Shown: in pieces, positions 1 to 7,119 of the stretch | Layout of the letters: each line of letters opens with the position of its first letter | How positions within the stretch are numbered: the stretch's first letter is position 1 | Assembly (NCBI RefSeq): GCF_900156335.1 | Contig: NZ_FTMZ01000003.1 | Span: 251,950 to 315,949 of the forward strand | Direction of reading: 5' to 3' | DNA: 64,000 nucleotides | From: Sphaerotilus natans | GTDB lineage: Bacteria > Pseudomonadota > Gammaproteobacteria > Burkholderiales > Burkholderiaceae_C | The notes under the pieces: generated by a model | Told to the model about the DNA's origin: nothing | The model's input: only the letters and a program-made list of their open reading frames with translations | Databases searched by the model: none | Program-made: the position numbers and the translations under genes

Positions 1-17
1 TGCGGCGCGTGCCGCGC

Positions 18-1094
18 TCAGTGGTCGGAGGTGGCGCTGTCGCGCGAGCTGGCGCGCTTGATCGCCGAGACGGCCGCATGCGCGGCCACCGCCGCGCCGA
101 CCACCACCGCCGTGCCGCCACCGATCTGGTCGGCGGTGCCCTCGATGCCGAACTGGTGAATGGTGGTCAGGCGGTCGTAGAACGAGCCCTTGTCCCAGAA
201 GCCGTCCTCCGAGCAGCCGATGCAGCCGTGGCCGGCCTTGATCGGGAAGCTGGTGCCCTCGTTCCACTGCACGGTGGAGCAGGCGTTGTAGGTGGTCGGC
301 CCCTTGCAGCCGACCTTGTAGAGGCAGTAGCCCTTCCTCGCGTACTCGTCGTCGAAGCTCTCGACGAACTGGCCGGCGTCGAAGTGCGGCCGGCGATAGC
401 ACTTGTCGTGGATGCGCTGGCTGTAGAACATCTTCGGCCGGCCCTGGCGGTCCAGCTCGGGGATGCGGTCGAAGGTCAGCATGTAGGTGATCACGCCGGT
501 CATCACCTCGGCGATCGGCGGGCAGCCGGGCACCTTGATGATGGGCTTGTCGGTGATGACCTTGTGGATCGGCGTGGCCTGCGTCGGGTTGGGCTTGGCG
601 GCCTGCACGCAGCCCCAGGACGCGCACGAGCCCCAGGCGATGATGGCCTTGGCGTCCTTGGCCACATGCTTGAGCTTCTCGATGAAGGGCTTGCCCGACT
701 GGATGCAGAACATCCCGTCCTCGTTGAGCGGCGGATTGCCCTCGACGGCGAGGATGTACTGACCCTTGTACTTGGTCATGATCTCCTCGAGGATGGCCTC
801 GGCCTGGTGGCCGGCGGCGGCCATCAGCGTGTCGTCGTAGTCCAGGCTGATCATCGACAGCACCACGTCCTTGGCCAGCGGGTGCGCGCTGCGGATGAAC
901 GATTCGCTGCAGCAGGTGCACTCCAGGCCGTGCAGCCACAGCACGGGCGTGCGCGGCTTGGTCTCCATCGCGTGCGCGATTCTCGGCACGAAGGCCGGGC
1001 CCAGGCCCAGCGAGGTCGCGGTCAGCGAGCAGTACTTCAGCAGGCTGCGGCGCGAGATGCCTTGGCGTCGCATCACCTCGTAGAAGGTTTCCAT
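18..1094 (-). CDS. hupS: [NiFe] uptake hydrogenase, small subunit (oxygen-tolerant type)
   Basis: This is the electron-transfer subunit of a membrane-bound H2-oxidising hydrogenase. It carries three Fe-S clusters and passes electrons from the NiFe subunit towards cytochrome b. The 358-residue product starts with a twin-arginine signal (RRSLLKY at 15-21). The proximal-cluster cysteines include CTCC at 59-62 and C157 and C162 (WGSCASWGC), so the two extra cysteines typical of oxygen-tolerant enzymes (E. coli Hyd-1, Ralstonia MBH) are present. H229 and C232 start the distal and medial ligand set, followed by C257, C263, C272, C291 and C294. A C-terminal hydrophobic helix (about 324-345) would anchor it in the membrane. 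GAGGAGA lies just before the ATG. The large subunit should follow beyond the left edge of the window. Confidence 0.97.
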   Translation of the reverse strand: METFYEVMRRQGISRRSLLKYCSLTATSLGLGPAFVPRIAHAMETKPRTPVLWLHGLECTCCSESFIRSAHPLAKDVVLSMISLDYDDTLMAAAGHQAEAILEEIMTKYKGQYILAVEGNPPLNEDGMFCIQSGKPFIEKLKHVAKDAKAIIAWGSCASWGCVQAAKPNPTQATPIHKVITDKPIIKVPGCPPIAEVMTGVITYMLTFDRIPELDRQGRPKMFYSQRIHDKCYRRPHFDAGQFVESFDDEYARKGYCLYKVGCKGPTTYNACSTVQWNEGTSFPIKAGHGCIGCSEDGFWDKGSFYDRLTTIHQFGIEGTADQIGGGTAVVVGAAVAAHAAVSAIKRASSRDSATSDH

Positions 1095-1181
1095 GGGGTG
1101 TCTCCTCGGGTTTCTGTCGCGGAGAACGTCACAAGTCGCGTGCCTGCCTCGGCTGGAGTCAGGGTAATCACTGATCCGTGT

Positions 1182-1197
1182 TGCAAGTCCTTGTCAC
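1182..1197 (-). promoter_or_regulatory. Weak candidate sigma-54 promoter for hupS
   Basis: On the minus strand a perfect -12 box TTGCA is preceded at the right spacing by GTGACA, a poor match to the -24 box TGGCAC. Transcription would start near 1170, about 75 bp before the hupS ATG. Hydrogenase operons regulated by HoxA/HupR usually use sigma-54, which makes the position plausible, but the -24 box is weak. Confidence 0.25.
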
Positions 1198-1227
1198 GGC
1201 TTGGAAATTCGTCACGCCTTGACGCAG

Positions 1228-1246
1228 GTCAGGCCAGGTTCCTGAC
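1228..1246. promoter_or_regulatory. Inverted repeat upstream of hupS
   Basis: GTCAGG and CCTGAC form a 6-bp inverted repeat with a 7-bp spacer, about 60-75 bp upstream of the possible hupS start site. This is where an NtrC-type activator such as HupR/HoxA would bind. Assignment is inference only. The rest of the 274-bp gap between hupS and the divergent small gene shows nothing clear. Confidence 0.25.
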
Positions 1247-1368
1247 GGGGGTGGAAAGAGGGCTTGCAGCGAGGCATCCGGCCTGGAATCGATGCTTGCG
1301 GTGCGGCGCGAGCCGGCGTCAGCCCGATGGTGATACCCTGCAGACACCACTACAGAGAAAGGCGCCCC

Positions 1369-1539
1369 ATGCCCATCAAGCCGAACTACTCGTTCGAGAA
1401 ACGCCAGCGCGAGCTGGAGAAGAAGAAGAAGAAGGCGGAAAAGGCGCAGAAGAAGGCCAACCCCGGTCCGAGCCATTCGCGCGAGGACGACGGTGCCCAT
1501 GCGGCGTCGGCCCCCCAGGAGGGCGCCTCCAGTCTCTGA
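1369..1539 (+). CDS. Small Lys-rich protein, function unknown
   Basis: The 56-residue product has a short start (MPIKPNYSF), then a charged helix rich in Glu and Lys (about residues 9-30), then a disordered tail. Small proteins of this look are common in betaproteobacteria, but I cannot assign a function. The start is the ATG preceded by AGAGAAAGG. It is divergent from hupS and convergent with hupT, whose stop codon lies only 3 bp beyond its own. It interrupts what would otherwise be a continuous minus-strand hydrogenase cluster. Alternatives are a nucleic-acid-binding peptide or an unexpressed reading frame; the clear shift from Lys-rich to acidic composition and the good start favour a real gene. 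Confidence 0.6.
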   Translation: MPIKPNYSFEKRQRELEKKKKKAEKAQKKANPGPSHSREDDGAHAASAPQEGASSL

Positions 1540-1542
1540 GCT

Positions 1543-2883
1543 TCAGCCGCGGGCGGGCAGTTCGACCACGAACTCCGCGCCGCCGCCCGCCTGGTTGCCG
1601 GCGAGCAGCCGCCCGCCGTGCTGCTCGACGATGCCGTAGCTGATCGACAGCCCCAGGCCGGTGCCCTTGCCGACCGGCTTGGTGGTGAAGAAGGGGTCGA
1701 ACAGCCGCCCCAGATGCTCCGGCGCGATGCCGGGGCCGTTGTCGCGGAACACCAGCCGCGCCAGGCCGGCTTCCAGATGGCCGGTGATCCACAGCGTCGG
1801 GGGCTTCGCGCCTGCGCCGCTGGTCGCGTCCCAGGCGTTCTGGATCAGGTTGAGCATCACCTGCAGCAGCGGTCCCGGCGCCCCTTCGACCACCGCGTCG
1901 GGGCCGGGCTGCCAGTGCACGACGAAGTCCGGCGCGGTGCCCTTGCGCACCCAGTGGATCGCCTGCTCGACCACCTCGTTGAGCCGCACCGGGCCGCGCT
2001 CGTCGCGGTCGGCGGCCGAGAATCGCTTCAGGCCCTGCACGATGTCGGCGGTGCGCTGCGCGCCCTCGAGCGTGCCCTCCATCAGCGAGGGCAGGTCGGC
2101 CAGCAGGTGGTCGATGCGCAGCTTGCGGCGCATCGGCGCGAGCTCGGCCACCGGCCGGCCGTCATGGATCTCGCCGAGGTACTGGCGCAGCCGCTCGGTG
2201 TAGCGGGTCAGCGCATGCACGTTGCCGAGCACGAAGCTGATCGGGTTGTTCAGCTCGTGCGCGACGCCCGCCACCAGCCGGCCCAGCGAGGCCATCTTCT
2301 CCGAATGCAGCAGCTGCTGCTGGGTGCGCTTGAGCGCCTCGTGCGCCTCGCGCAGCTGGTGGTAGGCGCGCTTGAGCTCGCCCATCGGCCGCCCGACGAA
2401 GACCAGGCCGACGCGCCGTCCGGCCGCGTCCAGCCGCGGCGTGCAGTTGAAGTCGACCGGCACCGGCTGGCCGGCGCCGTCGAGCAGCTCGACCTCGAGC
2501 ACCGTGCCGCCGCGCTGCAGCGCCGGCGTGCCCAGCACATGGCGGATGCGCACCCGGCTGGTCTCGTCGGCCATCAGCGCGGCGATGCTGCTGCCGCGCA
2601 GCGCGGCCTCGTCGCGGCCGGTCAGCTCGGCCAGCGCGCGGTTGGTCTCCTCGATGCGGCCGCCGGCGTCGCAGGCCACCAGCACGTCGCTCATCGCGCT
2701 GAGCAGGCTGAAGATGAACTGCTGCGACTGCTCGAGCTGGGCGTTCTTTTCCTCCAGCGCGACCTCGTCGGCCACCAGCTGCGAGTAGACCTCGTCCATC
2801 TTGTGGATCACGTCGAGCCAGGCGCTGTCGTCCAGCCCGTCGGCGGGCGGCAGCATCGGGGCGAGCGGCGGGCGGTCGGGCAT
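1543..2883 (-). CDS. hupT: H2-signalling sensor histidine kinase HupT/HoxJ
   Basis: This 446-residue soluble kinase normally receives the H2 signal from the regulatory hydrogenase (HupUV/HoxBC) and phosphorylates the response regulator HupR/HoxA. The N-terminus has the HupT-like stretch AWLDVIHKMDEVY (about 21-33) and a coiled segment. A PAS domain follows (about 55-170), then the phospho-acceptor His209 in AHELNNP. The ATP-binding domain shows the N box (NLIQNAWD, 345-352), DNGPGI (381-386) and GTGLGLS (407-413). There is no membrane segment. It starts 29 bp after the hupV stop, so the two are probably co-transcribed. No HupR/HoxA gene is in the window. The start chosen is the ATG in front of PDRPPL; no upstream ATG fits. 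Confidence 0.93.
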   Translation of the reverse strand: MPDRPPLAPMLPPADGLDDSAWLDVIHKMDEVYSQLVADEVALEEKNAQLEQSQQFIFSLLSAMSDVLVACDAGGRIEETNRALAELTGRDEAALRGSSIAALMADETSRVRIRHVLGTPALQRGGTVLEVELLDGAGQPVPVDFNCTPRLDAAGRRVGLVFVGRPMGELKRAYHQLREAHEALKRTQQQLLHSEKMASLGRLVAGVAHELNNPISFVLGNVHALTRYTERLRQYLGEIHDGRPVAELAPMRRKLRIDHLLADLPSLMEGTLEGAQRTADIVQGLKRFSAADRDERGPVRLNEVVEQAIHWVRKGTAPDFVVHWQPGPDAVVEGAPGPLLQVMLNLIQNAWDATSGAGAKPPTLWITGHLEAGLARLVFRDNGPGIAPEHLGRLFDPFFTTKPVGKGTGLGLSISYGIVEQHGGRLLAGNQAGGGAEFVVELPARG

Positions 2884-2912
2884 GGCGGGTTCGTCCTGCA
2901 GCGAAGGGGGGA

Positions 2913-4382
2913 TCAGTGCACGGTGCAGACCATGCACGGGTCGAAGGAGCGCACGATGTGCTGGACCGCCACCGGCGTGGTCTCGCCCGGCTGCACCGGC
3001 GCGTCCTCCAGCGCCTGCTCGAGCGCGCCGGGCCGGCCGGCGGCGTCGCGCGGCGAGAAGTTCCAGCTCGTCGGCGCGATGATCTGCCAGTGGCGGATGC
3101 GTCCGCCCTGCAGCGCGATCCAGTGGCCGAGCGCGCCGCGCGCAGCCTCGGTCAGGCCGCAGCCCTGGCCGTCGGCCGGCAGCGGCGCCGGGCGGCAGAA
3201 GGGCTCGCCCGGGCGGATCGCCTTCAGCCAGCCCTCCATCAGCGGCACCACGCGCGCCAGCTCCATCAGCCGTGCCAGCACCCGCGCCAGCACGCCCGTG
3301 CCTTCGCGCGCGACCAGCTCGCGCAGCAGCGGCTGGCCGTCGGCGAGCTGGCGCGCCAGCGCGCCGGTCTCGGCGACCTCGCCGCCCAGGCGCGGTGCCT
3401 TGTTCCAGCTGTAGGCGCCGGGCTTGTCGGCGTCCGGCAGCGTCAGGCCGCGCGCCGGGTGGCGAGCCGGCTCGCCGTCGGCCGCCAGCCAGGCCCGCGT
3501 CACGTCCTCGGTGATGCGCGACAGCTCCAGCGCGACGGTGGCCGGCGCGCCGGCGCGCCAGACGCCGCCGCCGATCGCGCGGGTGCCGTCGGGCTGCGGA
3601 TAGGCGCCGTGGCTGATCCACAGCCCCGGCCCGGGCCCCAGCCGTGCCAGCCCGAGCTCGTCGGCCAGGTCGAGGAAGAAGCGCAGGTCGCCGTCCGGGC
3701 GCTCGGCGCGCCAGCGCGCCAGATCCGCCAGGCTGGAGAGCGCGGCCACCGCCTCCAGCGGCGCGCCGAACAGTGTGCGCTCCAGGAAGCTGCGGAACTC
3801 GCGCACCCGTGCCAGCAGCCGCAGCCGCTCGGCCGCGTCGATCGCGCGCGCCGAGCCGCCGGCCTCCAGGCTGCCGGTGTGCGGCCACTTGCCGCCGAGC
3901 AGCCCCATCAGCGTGAACCAGCGCGCGCGCGCCGCGGTCGCCAGCCGGTGGTGCTCGCCGCAGCCCTCGGGCGAGAGGGCCGCGAAGCGCCGGCGTGCCT
4001 CCACGAACCAGGGCCGCGTCGCGTAGACCTCTCGGGTGAAGTCCGGCATGAAGAACAGATAGAAATGCGTCAGGTGATCGGCCAGGTTCTCGCAGGCCAG
4101 CATCAGGTTGGTCGCCAGCAGGCCGTTGGGCGGGGGCTGCATGCCGGCCAGGTCGGCCAGCGCGCGCGTGGCCGCCACCGACTGCGACACCGAGCAGATG
4201 CCGCAGATGCGCGGCACGATCACCAGCGCGTCCCCGGCCGGACGGCCGAGCAGGATCTGCTCGAAGCCGCGGTACATCGGCGCGCAGACCTCGGCCGAGC
4301 GCACCCGGCCGTCGGCGATGTCCAGACGGACCTCGAGATCGCCCTCGACGCGGTTGAAGGGGCCGACGATCAGGCGGGGCAT
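2913..4382 (-). CDS. hupV: Regulatory (H2-sensing) [NiFe] hydrogenase large subunit HupV/HoxC
   Basis: The 489-residue product is a NiFe-site subunit: R11-x-E13-G14 near the start, RICGIC with C60 and C63, and DPCMVC with C483 and C486 at the end. It stops directly after CTVH. There is no C-terminal extension for an endopeptidase to remove, which is the hallmark of sensor hydrogenases (HupV/HoxC) as opposed to energy-converting ones. GGAGGA precedes the ATG at 4382. In known clusters the small subunit hupU/hoxB lies directly upstream; here the next gene upstream is an unrelated one on the other strand. The protein therefore looks orphaned unless hupU is elsewhere in the genome. Confidence 0.94.
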   Translation of the reverse strand: MPRLIVGPFNRVEGDLEVRLDIADGRVRSAEVCAPMYRGFEQILLGRPAGDALVIVPRICGICSVSQSVAATRALADLAGMQPPPNGLLATNLMLACENLADHLTHFYLFFMPDFTREVYATRPWFVEARRRFAALSPEGCGEHHRLATAARARWFTLMGLLGGKWPHTGSLEAGGSARAIDAAERLRLLARVREFRSFLERTLFGAPLEAVAALSSLADLARWRAERPDGDLRFFLDLADELGLARLGPGPGLWISHGAYPQPDGTRAIGGGVWRAGAPATVALELSRITEDVTRAWLAADGEPARHPARGLTLPDADKPGAYSWNKAPRLGGEVAETGALARQLADGQPLLRELVAREGTGVLARVLARLMELARVVPLMEGWLKAIRPGEPFCRPAPLPADGQGCGLTEAARGALGHWIALQGGRIRHWQIIAPTSWNFSPRDAAGRPGALEQALEDAPVQPGETTPVAVQHIVRSFDPCMVCTVH

Positions 4383-4430
4383 GGGGCGGTTCCTCCGGGC
4401 GGATGTTCGGGTTGCGGCCCGCATTGTGCG

Positions 4431-4442
4431 GTGTCCGGACAC
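4431..4442. promoter_or_regulatory. 12-bp perfect palindrome between hupV and the divergent gene
   Basis: GTGTCCGGACAC is a perfect dyad in the 125-bp gap between the divergent starts at 4382 and 4508. It is a candidate operator for either gene. The binding protein is unknown. Confidence 0.3.
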
Positions 4443-4507
4443 GGCGCTGTGGCATCATCCGCCGCCCTGAAAGACGCCCGAAGCACAAGGAAAGAGAGAA
4501 ATCCCGC

Positions 4508-4870
4508 ATGGACCTGAAGCTGCCCATCGTCATCGTCGACGAGCTCGCCGACACCCTGGTCAAGTCGACCGGCGTCCTGGACTTCGCCAGCGGCGAGATC
4601 ACCGAGGTCCGCTATCAGGGCTACGACCTCGAGAAGAACGGCTTCCCGGCGCGTGACGCCGACTACGACTTCACCAGCGGCACGCTGTCCAACGGCAAGA
4701 AGGAGGTCGAGTTCGGCATCCGCGCCGACGCGATGGCCGCGCGCTACTCGGTCACGCCCGACGAGCTGCTCGAGCTCAAGGGCCGTGCGGCCAAGCTGTT
4801 CTCCGCCGCCCCGGTCGCCGCCGAGCCGGCCCCGGCCGCGAAGAAGGCGCCGCGCAAGCCGCGCGCCTGA
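4508..4870 (+). CDS. Hypothetical protein, 120 aa
   Basis: I do not recognise this protein. It has an acidic globular part (about 1-100) and a short Ala/Pro/Lys tail (about 100-120, ending KKAPRKPRA) that looks disordered and basic. No signal peptide, membrane segment or cysteine is seen. The start is the ATG after AAGGAAAGAG. It is divergent from hupV with 125 bp between the starts and lies where hupU would be expected, but it has no resemblance to a hydrogenase subunit. The even codon use and clean start support a real gene. Confidence 0.7.
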   Translation: MDLKLPIVIVDELADTLVKSTGVLDFASGEITEVRYQGYDLEKNGFPARDADYDFTSGTLSNGKKEVEFGIRADAMAARYSVTPDELLELKGRAAKLFSAAPVAAEPAPAAKKAPRKPRA

Positions 4871-4941
4871 TTGACCGGCTTGAATCTGCGCCGGCCCGGG
4901 ATCGGCGCTACGATGCGCACCGACCGCCCGAACCGACTGTC

Positions 4942-5562
4942 GTGCCGATGACGCGCTCCTTCGACCTGCCGCTGCTGCGATCCCTGGCCGCCACGCTGGC
5001 GTTGCTGACGGCCCTGTCCGGCTGCTCGACCTCCTCGGGCGGCGCCGCCGCCAAGGCCAAGGTCTATCTCGACGAGGCCTTCTCGAACACCGAGACCTTC
5101 TCGCGGGTCTTCCCGTCGACCACCGCCAGCACCTGCGAGGCGGCCCGGCGCGCGCTGATGAGCCAGGGCTATCTGCTGGGCAGCGCGGATCGTGCCGATT
5201 CGGTGACCGGTCGCAAGAGCTTCCAGCCTCAGCCCGAGGTGCATGTGCAGATCGAGTTCCACATCGTCTGCGTGCCCGAAGTGAGGGCGGCGTCGCTGTC
5301 CGCCTCGGAGCCGGCGGCCAATGCCGGCGATCCCGACGATCGGCCTTCGACCATCGCCTTCGTCAGCGCGGTCCAGGACCGCTACTCGCTGAGGAAGAGC
5401 TCCAACTCGGCCAGCCTGGGCGTCAGCGCGATCGGCTCGGTCTCGCTGCCGCTGTCGTCCAATGACGACTCGTTGGTCAAGGTCGCCAGCGAGACCATCC
5501 CGGCCGGCGAGTTCTACGATCGCTTCTTCCAGCTGGTGGATAGGTACCTTGAAGTTCCGTGA
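4942..5562 (+). CDS. DUF2242 family lipoprotein
   Basis: The product has a hydrophobic leader and the lipobox LSGC (Cys28 counted from GTG), so it should be an outer-membrane or periplasmic lipoprotein. The mature part (SNTETFSRVFP, then a C-x(n)-LMSQGY region) matches my memory of DUF2242 proteins, which are found mostly in betaproteobacteria and have no known function. The start may be GTG 4942 or ATG 4948; both keep the signal. It follows the 4508 gene by 71 bp on the same strand and could be co-transcribed. Nothing in the context points to a partner. Confidence 0.8.
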   Translation: MPMTRSFDLPLLRSLAATLALLTALSGCSTSSGGAAAKAKVYLDEAFSNTETFSRVFPSTTASTCEAARRALMSQGYLLGSADRADSVTGRKSFQPQPEVHVQIEFHIVCVPEVRAASLSASEPAANAGDPDDRPSTIAFVSAVQDRYSLRKSSNSASLGVSAIGSVSLPLSSNDDSLVKVASETIPAGEFYDRFFQLVDRYLEVP

Positions 5563-5636
5563 GCGTCCATCCGGACGTTCGGAGGCAGCGGCACGGCTGG
5601 AATGGTGCTATCGTGGCCCAACTCCGGGAGTGCCTC

Positions 5637-5888
5637 ATGATCAGTCCGAGTCCGTCGTCCGTGGTGGCGCCACCACTGGACGCACGCCGCGCGCGTGAGC
5701 AGCGCCTGCGTGCTGCACTGCCATCCACGATCGAGTTCCTGCAGCGGCGTCGCGCCGACCTGATCGATCCTGGGGTCATCGATGACTTCGTCGCGATTCA
5801 CTGGATGGAATGGCACGGCGGCACGCTGCGCCTGACCGTCACCGGGCGAAACATCTGCGCACAGATCGGATTGCGTCCGGCACGCTGA
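5637..5888 (+). CDS. Hypothetical small protein, 83 aa
   Basis: Not recognised. The start chosen is the ATG (MISPSPSS) after GGGAG; the frame is open further upstream but without a good site. The middle (about 20-45) is Arg-rich and helical, and the C-terminus (HGGTLRLTVTGRNIC) looks like a beta-strand segment. There is no signal peptide or membrane helix. It lies 74 bp after the DUF2242 gene. It may be real because the frame stays open with biased codon use, but it has no supporting family. Confidence 0.5.
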   Translation: MISPSPSSVVAPPLDARRAREQRLRAALPSTIEFLQRRRADLIDPGVIDDFVAIHWMEWHGGTLRLTVTGRNICAQIGLRPAR

Positions 5889-6117
5889 AGTCCGCGCCAG
5901 ATGGCGTGTGCCCATCTCGGCAGATTTCGTCCGGAATTGAGACCGGTCTATCTTGTAATTTTTCACATCAGGCTTCGATTGAAGCGATCCCCTCGCCGGA
6001 AGTGCTCAAACGGGGGGATGTCGCGGCAAATGCGGGGATCTAGCCTGTCTTCAGGCTGCACACCCAGGTGTGCGTGGACCGATGGCCAAGGCCATCCGCC
6101 AACTGAAAGACTCCCCC
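5889..6117. promoter_or_regulatory. Dyad-dense leader of the PEP-CTERM gene
   Basis: This 229-bp gap holds at least six inverted repeats. AGATGG/CCATCT at 5899-5917 may end the previous transcript. AGACCGGTCT at 5940-5949 is a perfect palindrome. GCTTC-GATT-GAAGC lies at 5972-5985. Then come three perfect stems of 16 nt each: AGCCTG-TCTT-CAGGCT (6042-6057), GCACACC-CA-GGTGTGC (6058-6073) and GATGGCC-AA-GGCCATC (6081-6096). The first two are back to back. The gene starts 21 bp after the last. They could be operators or an RNA leader structure. Confidence 0.6.
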
Positions 6118-6960
6118 ATGAAGCCCGTTGCCCGAACCCTTCGCTCCCTGGTGTGGCTGCTGCTGCCCCTGTCCGTCGGCGCCCATGCGGCCGGCACCTC
6201 CTTCGTCGATGAGCTTGATGCCTTCGACAGCAGCCTCTGGACCCGCACCCATGGCGTGGCCGCGCCCGATCCGCTCGACGTGGGCTGGCGCAGCAGCCAT
6301 GTGAGTTTCGGCTCCAGCGAGATGTCGCTGCGGCTCAACACCTGGCCGTGCAGCGTGGCGCAGGAGCAGTGTTCCGGACAGCCCAATGCCTCGGGCCAGC
6401 TGGTGTCGAACGACAGCTACGGCTTCGGCACCTACAGCGCGACCTTTCGCGCCGCCAGCGGCGCGGGCGTCGTCACCGATTTCATGAAGTACAGCGGCAC
6501 GCTGAACGCTGCGACCGGCCCGACCGACCTGATCGGCATGCACATCGCCGGCAACGACACCAGCACGCTGTTCGTCAGCTACCTGTCGTCGACCGCCGGC
6601 CTCACGACGCAGTCGATCGCGCTGGGCTTCGATGCGTCCGCAGGCATGCACACCTATGCCTTCAGCTGGGTGGCCGGTTCGCTGTCCTGGTCGGTCGACG
6701 GGCAGTCGGTCCACACGCTGTCGGGCATCGATGTGCCGGACGAGCAGGGCCGCATCGTTGCGGATGTCTGGGCGGTCGAGTCCGGCAGCGCGACCAGCGT
6801 GCTGGGCAGCTATGCGCGAGGCGGCGCGACAGCCACCTTCGACGCGATCAGCTACACCACGGTCAGCCCGGTGCCTGAACCTGCGCCGATGGCCATGCTG
6901 TTTGCTGGCCTGGGTGTGCTGGGCTGGCAGCAGCGCCGCCGCGCGCGCACTCTGGCCTGA
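6118..6960 (+). CDS. PEP-CTERM protein with GH16-like domain, catalytic acids missing
   Basis: The 280-residue product has a signal peptide (about 1-24), a beta-sandwich domain like glycoside hydrolase family 16 (about 27-245), and a C-terminal PEP-CTERM sorting signal (VPEPAP near 252, a hydrophobic stretch, then QQRRRAR). Exosortase would cut it and attach or release it at the cell surface. YGFGTYSATF (101-110) and the following segments line up with bacterial lichenases. At the active-site strand the usual E-I-D-x-E reads L138-I-G140-M-H142, so both catalytic glutamates and the central aspartate seem to be replaced. It may bind extracellular polysaccharide instead of cutting it. The start at 6118 is chosen because the signal peptide begins there; an in-frame start at 6070 would translate through two dyads. 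No exosortase gene is in the window. Confidence 0.85.
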   Translation: MKPVARTLRSLVWLLLPLSVGAHAAGTSFVDELDAFDSSLWTRTHGVAAPDPLDVGWRSSHVSFGSSEMSLRLNTWPCSVAQEQCSGQPNASGQLVSNDSYGFGTYSATFRAASGAGVVTDFMKYSGTLNAATGPTDLIGMHIAGNDTSTLFVSYLSSTAGLTTQSIALGFDASAGMHTYAFSWVAGSLSWSVDGQSVHTLSGIDVPDEQGRIVADVWAVESGSATSVLGSYARGGATATFDAISYTTVSPVPEPAPMAMLFAGLGVLGWQQRRRARTLA

Positions 6961-6973
6961 CTTCGGGCAAGAA

Positions 6974-7005
6974 AAAACGCCAGACCCTTTCGGATCTGGC
7001 GTTTT
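6974..7005. terminator. Bidirectional intrinsic terminator
   Basis: AAAACGCCAGA and TCTGGCGTTTT form an 11-bp stem around a 10-nt loop, with A and T tracts on both sides. It can end the PEP-CTERM transcript on the plus strand and the tRNA-Ala transcript on the minus strand. Confidence 0.85.
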
Positions 7006-7018
7006 CTGCTGGTTTCGT

Positions 7019-7094
<76 letters not shown>

Positions 7095-7119
7095 AACGCA
7101 GAATGCAATTCTAGCACGA

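Noticed and set aside
3085-4602. An upstream extension of the hupT frame through hupV
   Set aside because: It is the alternative frame of hupV. HupT begins at 2883.
6070-6117. An earlier start for the PEP-CTERM protein
   Set aside because: It would add 16 residues before the signal peptide and translate through the dyads; the ATG at 6118 fits a normal signal peptide.
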